Shown: positions 1 to 6,060, counted from the stretch's first letter. The stretch: DNA of 8,896 nucleotides from Bacillota bacterium (GCA_021821235.1 JAKACS010000096.1:1-8896), one strand, 5' to 3'. Numbers and translations: made by a program. Notes: generated from the sequence alone by a model not told the origin.

Positions 1-902
1 TGATTTTAAGCCAATGGTTTAAAGTAAAGGAATTTATCGGCTTGCTTGGTGTTGCCGGGATGTCTGGCGGACTCGGTTTTTTGATGGCAACCGTTCCTTA
101 TTCTGCATGGATTGCTGTTGCAGGGTGGAGAACCCCCTTTTTCACAGTGGGAATCTTACTTGTCGTGATAGGGGCTCTGCTTTATTTTATTCTAGTAAAA
201 AGGCCGGAGCAGATGGACATCCATTCGTCGGGAAAAAAGGCTGCTGTTAAAAAGGTGGCAGAGCGTGAAAGAACGCTGGTGATCTTGCGCAGGATCTTTA
301 CGAATCGCCAGACTTGGGCTACATTTTTTTGCCATTTTGGCGTTGTCGGCACCTATGTCGGCTTTATCGGCTCATGGGCGGTACCATACGGGATGCAAGT
401 GTATGGCATGTCGCGCTCGGCCGCTAGCCAGCTGATTATGATAGGGCTAGTTGGCGCCATTATTGGCGGACCGCTGACTAGTTGGATGACAAGTCGGCTG
501 GAGATGATCAAACGACCGTATGTTTTTGTTCAAAGTATTGTTTTTGTGAGCTGGTTGGCATTTTTTCTATTGGGCGGCAAACCGCCGTACTTGCTACTTG
601 TGCTTTTGTTTTTGTTGATCGGCTATGGCAATGGATCCAGTTCGCTAACTTTTGCAGTCGTGCGAAATTCCTTTCCCATTCAAGAAGTGGGCGTTGTTTC
701 AGGAGTTGCCAATACTGGCGGATTTTTAAGCGCCGTGCTGCTGCCGACTATATTTGGTAAGGTGCTTGACTATTTTGCCACAGCTGGAAGCAATGTAGGC
801 TACCATAACGGATTAATCATCCCGGTTGTTTTCTCAATGGTCGGTTTGATCGGCAGCATGTTAATTAAAGAAAAGAAACAGGAAGAACTGCTTCGTGGAT
901 AA
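1..902 (+). CDS. MFS transporter, C-terminal part (5' end outside window)
   Basis: The reading frame is open from base 3 to the TAA at 900-902, so the gene begins before the window. The TTG at 42 lies inside the protein and is not its start. The visible product is about 299 residues and carries roughly eight hydrophobic helices separated by short loops. One longer basic loop (around bases 205-285, rich in Lys/Arg) looks like the cytoplasmic linker between the two six-helix halves of a major facilitator superfamily protein. The glycine-rich helix encoded near 690-750 (GVVSGVANTGGF) is typical of the second half of such carriers. A helix with a conserved-looking PEQ end precedes the linker. It would act in the cytoplasmic membrane as a secondary transporter. 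The substrate cannot be told from this fragment. The gene is followed directly by a strong terminator, so it ends its transcription unit. Family assignment is fairly sure, specificity unknown. Confidence 0.85.
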   Translation, partial: ILSQWFKVKEFIGLLGVAGMSGGLGFLMATVPYSAWIAVAGWRTPFFTVGILLVVIGALLYFILVKRPEQMDIHSSGKKAAVKKVAERERTLVILRRIFTNRQTWATFFCHFGVVGTYVGFIGSWAVPYGMQVYGMSRSAASQLIMIGLVGAIIGGPLTSWMTSRLEMIKRPYVFVQSIVFVSWLAFFLLGGKPPYLLLVLLFLLIGYGNGSSSLTFAVVRNSFPIQEVGVVSGVANTGGFLSAVLLPTIFGKVLDYFATAGSNVGYHNGLIIPVVFSMVGLIGSMLIKEKKQEELLRG

Positions 903-938
903 AATCATTTTTTAACAGATCAGTATTCAATAAAGTGT

Positions 939-974
939 TAGCAATATTCTCAAAGAGGATATTGCTATTTTTTT
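939..974 (+). terminator. Rho-independent terminator of the MFS gene
   Basis: A 13-bp stem pairs 939-951 with 955-967 (TAGCAATATTCTC against GAGGATATTGCTA, one G-U pair) around a three-base AAA loop. It is followed by seven T at 968-974. The 3' arm contains TTGCTA, the likely -35 box of the next operon, so terminator and promoter overlap. Confidence 0.88.
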
Positions 975-990
975 CTAAATGTTATATACT
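962..990 (+). promoter_or_regulatory. Sigma-A promoter of the gntR-ABC operon
   Basis: TTGCTA (962-967) is followed after 17 bases by TATACT (985-990). An alternative extended -10 reading is TGTTATATA at 980-988. Transcription would start near 997, inside the inverted repeat at 990-1009. The -35 box lies in the terminator stem of the preceding gene. Assigned by motif and spacing only. Confidence 0.6.
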
Positions 991-1009
991 ACATTACAAC
1001 ACTAATGTA
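990..1009. promoter_or_regulatory. Probable operator for the GntR regulator
   Basis: A perfect inverted repeat TACATTA-CAACAC-TAATGTA has 7-bp arms and a 6-bp spacer. It begins at the last base of the -10 box and spans the predicted transcription start. A repressor bound here would block the promoter. YtrA-family GntR regulators commonly control their own operon through an inverted repeat at the promoter, and the first gene downstream encodes such a regulator. Binding itself is inferred. Confidence 0.6.
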
Positions 1010-1034
1010 CCATGTGGTGAAAGGGGGAGAAGCA

Positions 1035-1415
1035 TTGGATCTGAACCCGGATGGAACCAAACCACTTTATCGACAAATTTCAGAATGGCTAGAGCGGGAA
1101 ATTTTAACAGGAAATTTTGAAAGTGATCAAAAAGTTTACTCCCAATATCAACTGGCCGAGATTTTCACTATCAATCCGGCAACAGCAGCAAAGGGTTTGA
1201 GTCTATTAGTGGATGAAGGGATCCTGTATAAAAAACGCGGACTCGGTATGTTCGTGTCCAGCAGTGCAAAAGAGATGATTGTGAATAAACGGAAAAAACA
1301 GATATTAGAACGATTGGTTTTTGAAGTTGTCATGGAGGCTGAACGGTTACATGTTAGCCGAACGGAGTTAATTGAGATGATTCGGTCAGTAAAAATAGAG
1401 GGGGCAGGGAGATGA
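1035..1415 (+). CDS. GntR-family transcriptional regulator, YtrA subfamily
   Basis: The product is 126 residues from the TTG at 1035, the usual size of the short YtrA-type GntR regulators: an N-terminal winged helix-turn-helix plus a short helical tail and no large ligand-binding domain. Residues 11-75 form the DNA-binding domain. NPATAAKGLSLL (47-58) is the recognition-helix region, and EGILYKKRGLGMFV (61-74) is the wing, with the RGxGxFV ending typical of GntR proteins. Residues 80-105 look helical and probably dimerise. The TTG is chosen because AGGGGGAG (1022-1029) lies 5 bases upstream. The in-frame ATG at 1005 falls inside the operator and only about 8 bases after the predicted transcript start, with no ribosome binding site. 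The stop overlaps the next start (ATGA). It probably represses its own operon in the cytoplasm; the inducing signal is unknown, though relatives often respond to cell-envelope stress. Confidence 0.88.
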   Translation: MDLNPDGTKPLYRQISEWLEREILTGNFESDQKVYSQYQLAEIFTINPATAAKGLSLLVDEGILYKKRGLGMFVSSSAKEMIVNKRKKQILERLVFEVVMEAERLHVSRTELIEMIRSVKIEGAGR

Positions 1416-2314
1416 ACGTCATTGAGTGCACAGGAGTCAGTAAAATTTATGGTGGAACACGGGCATTAGACAACATTTCCTTTAATATTAAGGAAAATAC
1501 AATTACAGGCCTTATTGGCCAAAATGGCGCCGGAAAAACGACGTTGTTAAAAATGATGGCAGGCTTTACAACTGTTCCGACAGGTGAATTAACTGTTTTT
1601 TCGCAAAACCCATTCAATAATTTAATGGTCTCAGCGAACAGCATCTTTCTTTATGAACAATCTAATTTTCCCCTTTACATGAATGTGACAGAAGTATTGG
1701 AAACAGGTTCCTGTTTTTTTGAAAATTGGAATGCAGCTCTTGCACAGCGTCTGGTTGACTATTTCTCTTTCTCCCCAAAGCAGACATACAACAGTCTTTC
1801 AAAAGGAATGAAAAGTACGTTCCGCATGATTTTTGGCCTATCCTCCAGGTGCCCCCTAACATTGTTTGATGAGCCAACGAGCGGGATGGACGCAGCGGTA
1901 CGAAAAGACTTTTACCGCGCATTGCTAAAAGATTATATTGAATACCCCCGCACCATGATAATTTCCAGCCACCACTTAAACGAGATCGAGGATATTCTCG
2001 AAAATATTTTATTAATTCATAAGGGAAAAGCGATCATCCACCTGCCAGTAGCGGAAATGAAGGAGTGGGCAATTGGTCTTCAAGGGAACAAACAGACTTT
2101 AGCTAAGTTGATTAAAGGAGAGAAAGTTTTCTATGAAAAAAGCATGGGTTTGGATGGGATATACATGGTGGTTGAGAACGATTTTTCACAGTCAGAATTG
2201 CAGATTTTCCAGCTAAACGGAGTGGAGATTTCTTCGATTGCCTTAAGTGATCTATGCATCTACTTAACCACTAAAACAAAAGGGGGGATTGATGATGTCT
2301 TTCGTGATTCCTAA
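1412..2314 (+). CDS. ABC transporter ATP-binding protein, YtrB-like
   Basis: A 300-residue ABC ATPase. Walker A is GQNGAGKTT (36-44), the Q-loop glutamine is Q83, the signature is LSKGM (129-133), Walker B is LTLFDE (149-154), the D-loop is SGMD (157-160), and the switch histidine is H187 in SSHH. All catalytic residues are present. The signature has K in place of the second G of the common LSGGQ, a form seen in this type of exporter ATPase. Residues after about 215 form a C-terminal extension without an ABC motif. The protein would sit on the inner face of the membrane and drive the permease encoded next. It starts at the ATG in the ATGA overlap with the regulator gene and ends 20 bases inside the permease gene, so it is co-translated with both. 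Export rather than import is inferred from the GntR/YtrA-type operon; the substrate is unknown. Confidence 0.92.
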   Translation: MNVIECTGVSKIYGGTRALDNISFNIKENTITGLIGQNGAGKTTLLKMMAGFTTVPTGELTVFSQNPFNNLMVSANSIFLYEQSNFPLYMNVTEVLETGSCFFENWNAALAQRLVDYFSFSPKQTYNSLSKGMKSTFRMIFGLSSRCPLTLFDEPTSGMDAAVRKDFYRALLKDYIEYPRTMIISSHHLNEIEDILENILLIHKGKAIIHLPVAEMKEWAIGLQGNKQTLAKLIKGEKVFYEKSMGLDGIYMVVENDFSQSELQIFQLNGVEISSIALSDLCIYLTTKTKGGIDDVFRDS

Positions 2315-3038
2315 TGCTGCAAAAGTCGTAAAAACACAGTATCTTTACAAATTAAAGGCATACGGCCAAGTATTTTTATCTCTTGTTTTCATCCAGCTGT
2401 TAGCTATTCTTTTCTCATTAAACGGTGTAGGTCAAATGGGCAGCGGAAGTGAAGATATTGAGATAAAAGTTCAATACTATTCCGCAGATCTCGTGGTTGT
2501 TTTTACATTCCTATGGGGCTTCATTACTGCAACTCTTATTACGGGAAAAGGTTATCGATATGATGATTTTACATTTATCACCACTCGGTTGATCGGCAAT
2601 CTATCGAATGCGTTCTTTTTGCTAACAGCAAGTATTCTCGGCTCCATCACGGCCATGCTTTCCACATTTTTGATCAAATGGATCATGGTTCTGGTTAAGG
2701 GCCCGATTTATATGCAACAAGATGTACTGCCCCTAACGTTTGCAGAATTTTTAATCGGCGTTGCGAGCACAGCTTTCTATATTTTTCTTTTCTGTTCGAT
2801 TGGCTATTTTGTCGGAACCCTTATTCAACTGAGTAAACTGTTTGCTTTTCTTTTGCCCGTTCTATTTTTTGGTCTGTTGTTTTTAGACGGTATCGATGGG
2901 GCGGTTGTAAAAATAGTCTATCCGTTTATTTTTACCGAGTCGTCTATTGTTTTGTTTGTGCTAAAGGTTTTCAGTATAACAGGCTTGTTTTTTTCTAGTT
3001 CGTTTTTCTTGTCCAACCGATTGGAGGTTAAGCAATGA
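2295..3038 (+). CDS. ABC transporter permease, six-helix membrane protein
   Basis: A 247-residue hydrophobic protein with about six membrane helices, roughly residues 25-45, 65-83, 105-125, 151-175, 180-200 and 218-240. It starts with a basic, probably cytoplasmic N-terminus (KVVKTQYLYKLK) and has a short acidic external loop after helix 1 (SGSEDIEIK). No catalytic motif is visible. Two ATGs are possible at 2292 and 2295. The second is chosen because it stands 7 bases after the GGGGGG run (2282-2287), against 4 for the first. Both lie inside the end of the ATPase gene, and the stop overlaps the next gene as ATGA, so it is the membrane partner of that ATPase. Similar ATPase-permease pairs follow YtrA-type regulators in Bacilli. 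Substrate unknown; no sequence signature narrows it. Confidence 0.8.
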   Translation: MSFVIPNAAKVVKTQYLYKLKAYGQVFLSLVFIQLLAILFSLNGVGQMGSGSEDIEIKVQYYSADLVVVFTFLWGFITATLITGKGYRYDDFTFITTRLIGNLSNAFFLLTASILGSITAMLSTFLIKWIMVLVKGPIYMQQDVLPLTFAEFLIGVASTAFYIFLFCSIGYFVGTLIQLSKLFAFLLPVLFFGLLFLDGIDGAVVKIVYPFIFTESSIVLFVLKVFSITGLFFSSSFFLSNRLEVKQ

Positions 3039-3732
3039 GTGTTTTACTGAACCTAGCTGCCGCTGTTATTGTGATTATCTGGTTACGAACAAGAACAGGG
3101 AACAAGAACAGAGTGTCTCCATTTTACTCTTTCAATTGGCGGGTTTATTTTGGATTCCTTGGCTTATTGCTGTTAGCTGCAGGGACAGCGAGTGTTTTAC
3201 CGATTAAAAAATGCCGGAGCTGCAAGTCGCCAATCAACAAAAGATGGATCAGGAGAGAGAAGAGCTATTGAATGCTGTAAACAGCGGGAATTTCGGTGCA
3301 GTCAGTGATTCTACTGTCAAAAAAACATGGATAATTCCTTATGCGCCAAGAAGAATCACACTTGCGACTACAAAGGGGGAACTCGTCGACACCCAGATTG
3401 TCGTCGAAAAAAAGAACCGAAATGATGGAAAAATTGAAGCTACTTTCTACCAATCCCACGCAAGTATGAACGGAAGGGATATTTCGATTTTTAAGCAGTC
3501 AATACAATTAGAGATAAACAATGATAAAGGCATATTAGTGATTGGAAATCCTAAAAAGCGTATAATCGAATATTATCAGTTTGCCAACGTTTTTACGATC
3601 AATCAGTTCACCGGGGTGAAGTCATTTAAGTATTCCTCGAGTTTTGTTGATGGGATAAATGTGTTGTATCTGCGGATACCCCAAGGAATAGAAATCGCAG
3701 ATCCAGCCAAATTGGTTACGATATTCATTTGA
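3035..3732 (+). pseudogene. Membrane-anchored protein of the ABC operon, frame broken at an A-run
   Basis: The gene starts at ATG 3035, 7 bases after GGAGG (3023-3027) and overlapping the permease stop. Reading frame one encodes two hydrophobic helices (about residues 3-17 and 38-57), then runs into an out-of-frame tail and stops at 3269-3271. The rest of a plausible protein continues in the -1 frame from within AAAAAA (3206-3211) to the TGA at 3730-3732. It adds about 174 hydrophilic, strand-rich residues, which would lie outside the membrane. One extra A would join the two parts into a protein of about 233 residues. The second part has no ribosome binding site before its ATG at 3211 and is closed upstream by TAA at 3205, so a separate gene is unlikely. 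Mutation, sequencing error or slippage at the A-run are all possible. I do not recognise the family. Its position suggests an accessory subunit of the transporter. Confidence 0.65.
3206..3211 (+). other. A6 run, site of the -1 frame change
   Basis: Frame one reads ATT AAA AAA TGC here, while the continuing protein reads AAA ATG CCG. A seventh A would restore one open frame. There is no Shine-Dalgarno-like sequence shortly upstream and no strong hairpin shortly downstream, so programmed slippage is not clearly supported. Confidence 0.6.
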
Positions 3733-3755
3733 TTGATTCATTAGTGCATTTTAAA

Positions 3756-3789
3756 GAAACAGCACACGAAAACAATCGTGTGCTGTTTC
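3756..3789. terminator. Hairpin between convergent genes, probable bidirectional terminator
   Basis: A perfect 14-bp stem pairs 3756-3769 (GAAACAGCACACGA) with 3776-3789 around a six-base loop. It lies in the 62-base gap between the stop of the ABC operon (3732) and the stop of the minus-strand amidohydrolase gene (3795). The T-tract is short on the plus strand (TTT inside the stem, then AATTATTAT) and slightly better on the minus strand (TTTC then TTTAAAA). Confidence 0.78.
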
Positions 3790-3794
3790 AATTA

Positions 3795-4955
3795 TTATCC
3801 ATTCAACGCCAACTGAATCATCAGTTCGATCGCAGCTGGTATCGCTTTTTCATCGATGTCAAATTTTGGATGGTGGTGCGGGTACTGGCTTTTTTCACTT
3901 TGCATGCCAACATTAATAAACGCACCTGTTTTTTCTTTTAAATAATAAGAAAAATCTTCGGCACCCATAACAGGTTCAATTGGCAAGAAGGTATCCGCGC
4001 CGAATGTTCTCTCAATCACATCTTTTGCATATTCGCATGCTTCTGGGTGGTTGTACAATGGCGGTGTTCCTTCAATAAACGTATAGTGTCCTTCGGCGCC
4101 AAAGCTGGCACAAATAGCTTTTGTCAGCTGTTCTGATTTTTGCTTCAACAAATCTGCGGCTTCATACGTCATGGCGCGCAGCGTGCCTGTCAGCTTGACT
4201 TCAGCCGGAATCACATTAAACGAGTTCCCGGCTTGCATGCCGCCAAATGAAACAACACCGGCATGAAGCGGATTTAAGTTGCGGCCGACAATCGATTGGA
4301 ATGCTTGAATCAGATGGCTTGCAATATAAATCGGGTCAACCGTTTCATGCGGATAGCCGCCATGTCCGCCTTTGCCTTTAATCGTAATTTCAAAATCATT
4401 GCATGAGGCCATCGCAGGGCCAACTGCAAAGCCAATTTTGCCAAGTGGCATCGTTGACATTAAATGGATTCCGTAGATGGCATCCACCTTGTCCAAGATC
4501 CCTTCATTTACAAGCTTTTGGGCACCGCTTGGCGACGCTTCTTCGGAGCTTTGAAAAATAAACACAATATTGTTTTTGATTAAATGAGGATTTGAACTCA
4601 TCCACTTGGCAACCGCAAGCAAGATGGCAGTATGGCCATCATGGCCGCAGCCGTGCATCACGCCGGGGACGGTTGACAGGTAGGGCTTGTCTTCGCCTTC
4701 TTCTTGAAGCGGCAAAGCATCCATATCAGCGCGAAGGGCAATCGTCTTTTTCCCTTCTGTTCCTTTAAAATAACCGACGATACTCGGCTGTGTGTAGCGA
4801 TCATCTAATTCAATTCCGAATTCAGTTAATTTCTCTTTCACATAGGCAGATGTTTGATATTCTTGGCCAGATAACTCTGGATACATATGGAAGTGACGGC
4901 GTTGTTCGATGGCCCAGTCTTGTGATGCTGTATCAATGAACATTGTTTTGTACAT
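3795..4955 (-). CDS. M20-family metallo-amidohydrolase (N-acyl amino acid / hippurate hydrolase type)
   Basis: A full-length 386-residue M20D-type peptidase, the usual size for this family. It should hydrolyse the amide bond of an N-acylated amino acid or small peptide in the cytoplasm. The metal-binding motif HGCGHDGHTA (101-110) supplies C103 and H105, EE at 138-139 gives the catalytic and ligand glutamates, H164 follows in YGIHLM, and HHH at 360-362 provides the C-terminal ligand. GGHGGYP (196-202) lies in the inserted dimerisation domain and NVIPAEVKLTGTLRA (247-261) follows it. AEDFSYYL (332-339) is the usual late motif. ATG 4955 is preferred over the internal ATG at 4943 because GGAGGG lies 6 bases upstream (4967-4962). 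There is no signal peptide. The gene stands alone, convergent with the ABC operon and divergent from queF. Exact substrate is not readable; N-acetyl-diaminopimelate deacetylase is a related alternative, but no dap gene is adjacent. Confidence 0.9.
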   Translation of the reverse strand: MYKTMFIDTASQDWAIEQRRHFHMYPELSGQEYQTSAYVKEKLTEFGIELDDRYTQPSIVGYFKGTEGKKTIALRADMDALPLQEEGEDKPYLSTVPGVMHGCGHDGHTAILLAVAKWMSSNPHLIKNNIVFIFQSSEEASPSGAQKLVNEGILDKVDAIYGIHLMSTMPLGKIGFAVGPAMASCNDFEITIKGKGGHGGYPHETVDPIYIASHLIQAFQSIVGRNLNPLHAGVVSFGGMQAGNSFNVIPAEVKLTGTLRAMTYEAADLLKQKSEQLTKAICASFGAEGHYTFIEGTPPLYNHPEACEYAKDVIERTFGADTFLPIEPVMGAEDFSYYLKEKTGAFINVGMQSEKSQYPHHHPKFDIDEKAIPAAIELMIQLALNG

Positions 4956-5007
4956 AACAAACCCTCCGGTTGAGGCAGATTAATAGAATTGTATAATTAA
5001 CCAATAA

Positions 5008-5036
5008 ATTGTATACTATATTCATCAGCAGTGCAA
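5008..5036 (-). promoter_or_regulatory. Promoter of the M20 amidohydrolase gene
   Basis: On the minus strand TTGCAC (5036-5031) is followed after 17 bases by TACAAT (5013-5008). The transcript would start near 5001, leaving a leader of about 45 bases. The word AATTGTATA, which covers the -10 box, is repeated 20 bp away at 4987-4995, just after the start site. Confidence 0.6.
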
Positions 5037-5049
5037 GTGTTTTTCGAGG

Positions 5050-5078
5050 TTGACGAATTTCGTTTCGTTTTATATGAT
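5050..5078 (+). promoter_or_regulatory. Promoter of the queF transcript
   Basis: TTGACG (5050-5055), a 17-base spacer and TATGAT (5073-5078) make a near-consensus sigma-A promoter. The start near 5085 gives a leader of about 275 bases holding a long palindrome and the preQ1 riboswitch. The -35 boxes of this promoter and the divergent one for the amidohydrolase are 13 bp apart. A second start nearer the aptamer cannot be excluded (TTGTCC at 5116-5121 with TATCGA at 5139-5144). Confidence 0.65.
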
Positions 5079-5125
5079 AAAGAAAACTCGCCGATTGGCG
5101 GTTCATGAGGAATAGTTGTCCTTAT

Positions 5126-5161
5126 GCTAATCAGAATTTATCGATCTAAATTCTGATTAGC
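5126..5161. repeat. Perfect 15-bp-arm inverted repeat in the queF leader
   Basis: GCTAATCAGAATTTA (5126-5140) is exactly mirrored at 5147-5161 with a six-base spacer TCGATC. Neither strand has a T-tract after it, so it is not a simple terminator. It lies about 33 bases upstream of the preQ1 aptamer and about 40 bases after the predicted start. It could be a leader hairpin, a binding site for a dimeric regulator, or a small relic element. Confidence 0.85.
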
Positions 5162-5193
5162 TAAGAAAGAATTCAATACCCATACTTGATCGG

Positions 5194-5280
5194 GAGAGGT
5201 TCATAGCGAGAAACCCTCTATAAAAAACTATGGATTCATGTCAATGATCATGCCATGTCCATAAGGGATATGGCATTTTT
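5194..5280 (+). ncRNA. preQ1-I riboswitch with terminator platform
   Basis: The aptamer matches the preQ1 class I pattern. P1 is AGAGG (5195-5199) with CCTCT (5215-5219). The loop word CATAG (5202-5206) pairs with CTATG (5228-5232) to form the H-type pseudoknot, and an A-rich stretch ATAAAAAA (5220-5227) lies between. C5207 after TAG corresponds to the ligand-pairing cytosine. TATGGA (5229-5234), overlapping the pseudoknot strand, can instead pair with TCCATA (5258-5263) as an antiterminator. When preQ1 holds the pseudoknot, the terminator at 5250-5280 is free to form, so the ligand turns queF off. The aptamer class is recognised; the switch logic is read from the pairing options. Confidence 0.93.
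5250..5280 (+). terminator. Riboswitch-controlled terminator before queF
   Basis: An 11-bp stem pairs 5250-5260 (ATGCCATGTCC) with 5266-5276 (GGATATGGCAT, one G-U pair) around loop ATAAG and leads into TTTTT ending at 5280. Its 5' arm and loop contain TCCATA, the partner of the antiterminator strand, so the two structures exclude each other. Confidence 0.88.
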
Positions 5281-5358
5281 GTTGCGGTCTGTTCGGTTTG
5301 AAAAATAGAGGGAACACTTTTGTTGAAGTATGGAAAATCTACTGCAGGAGGTTTTTTT

Positions 5359-5859
5359 ATGTCTGGACGCAGCCAGGAACAAGGCTTAAAGGATTTAACC
5401 TTATTAGGAAATCAAAATACCCAGTATTCATTTGATTATGCACCAGAGGTATTGGAGGCAGTCGATAATCTTCATTCGGAGCGCGATTATTTTGTAAAAT
5501 TCAATTGCCCGGAATTTACGAGCTTATGTCCGCTAACCCATCAGCCTGATTTTGCGACGATTTATATTTCGTATATTCCCGATAAAAAAATTGTTGAGAG
5601 CAAATCGCTGAAATTGTATTTGTTCAGTTTCCGTAACCACGGAGATTTCCATGAGGATTGCGTCAATATCATCATGAACGATTTAATTAAGCTTCTCGAT
5701 CCTCGTTATATTGAAGTCTGGGGGAAATTCACCCCACGCGGCGGTATATCAATTGATCCTTGGTGCAACTATGGCCGACCGGAAACAAAGTATGAAGAAA
5801 TGGCCCAATTTCGCTTAATGAACCATGACCTTTATCCGGAGAAGGTTGATAACCGCTGA
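5359..5859 (+). CDS. queF: NADPH-dependent 7-cyano-7-deazaguanine reductase QueF
   Basis: QueF reduces preQ0 to preQ1 in the queuosine tRNA modification pathway, in the cytoplasm, by a four-electron NADPH reduction of a nitrile. The 166-residue product has the length of the short, unimodular Bacillus-type QueF. The nucleophile is C57 in [13 protein letters not shown], with the catalytic aspartate D64 seven residues later. The QueF motif [20 protein letters not shown] occupies 80-99, ending in E99, which corresponds to the substrate-binding glutamate. ATG 5359 is chosen because AGGAGG (5346-5351) stands 7 bases before it. An in-frame TTG at 5320 would add 13 residues but has no comparable site. 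A preQ1-I riboswitch with terminator lies directly upstream, so the enzyme's product shuts off its own synthesis. The gene is monocistronic here; no queC, queD or queE is next to it in this window. Confidence 0.97.
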   Translation: MSGRSQEQGLKDLTLLGNQNTQYSFDYAPEVLEAVDNLHSERDYFVKFNCPEFTSLCPLTHQPDFATIYISYIPDKKIVESKSLKLYLFSFRNHGDFHEDCVNIIMNDLIKLLDPRYIEVWGKFTPRGGISIDPWCNYGRPETKYEEMAQFRLMNHDLYPEKVDNR

Positions 5860-5862
5860 GGA

Positions 5863-5897
5863 AAAGCATCCGGTACTCGTTTACTGGATGCTTTCTT
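5863..5897 (+). terminator. Terminator of queF
   Basis: AAAGCATCC (5863-5871) pairs with GGATGCTTT (5886-5894). The stem extends inward by GGTA against TACT with one wobble pair, and TTTCTT follows. It begins four bases after the queF stop codon. Confidence 0.85.
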
Positions 5898-5914
5898 ATG
5901 TGTGGTAACGGTGT

Positions 5915-6012
5915 AGGCGGAATTCTTTGCAATAAAGGTGGAATAAACTGGAGTTAAGGCGGATTCCGAACTAGCTAGGCGGAATTATCTTCTATACCGG
6001 AAACGGTTCCGC
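5915..6012. repeat. Degenerate tandem array, 20-21 bp period, core AGGCGGA
   Basis: The plus-strand word AGGCGGA (or AGGTGGA) begins at 5915, 5936, 5957 and 5977. A decayed copy ACCGGAA lies near 5996, giving steps of 21, 21, 20 and about 19-20 bases. The sequence between the cores is largely unrelated. On the minus strand the cores read ATTCCGCCT. The array lies between the queF terminator and the yhdT-panF promoter and has no credible reading frame. Function unknown. Confidence 0.7.
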
Positions 6013-6020
6013 TATTTTTT
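5998..6020 (+). terminator. Possible second terminator at the end of the repeat array
   Basis: CGGAA (5998-6002) pairs with TTCCG (6007-6011) around ACGG. A wider pairing of TAGGCGGAA (5976-5984) with TTCCGCTA (6007-6014) is also possible. The sequence then runs CTA and six T (6015-6020). The short stem makes this tentative; it may be only a repeat-derived palindrome. Confidence 0.4.
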
Positions 6021-6060
6021 GTTAAAAATCCCATTATTGAAGAAAATAAAACGAAACCTT

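Noticed and set aside
1005..1034. ATG 1005 as the start of the GntR regulator
   Set aside because: It lies inside the inverted repeat, only about 8 bases after the predicted transcript start, with no Shine-Dalgarno. TTG 1035 has AGGGGGAG at good spacing and gives the family's usual N-terminus.
3211..3732. Independent 173-codon gene starting at ATG 3211
   Set aside because: No ribosome binding site precedes it, the ATG is formed by the A-run itself, and its product completes the membrane-anchored protein begun at 3035. A broken single gene explains it better.
5126..5161. Rho-independent terminator at the leader palindrome
   Set aside because: No T-tract follows on either strand (TAAGAAAG on plus, ATAAGGACA on minus).
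5126..5161. Insertion sequence or MITE end
   Set aside because: No flanking target duplication was visible and no transposase remnant occurs in the window. A single palindrome is not enough to call a mobile element.
4956..5358. T-box or other tRNA-sensing leader, or a small gene, in the gap before queF
   Set aside because: No T-box consensus was found and no short frame with a ribosome binding site. Promoters, palindrome and preQ1 riboswitch account for the region.
5320..5358. TTG 5320 as the queF start
   Set aside because: AGGAGG at 5346-5351 stands 7 bases before ATG 5359, which yields the normal 165-166 residue QueF; the extra 13 residues are not expected.
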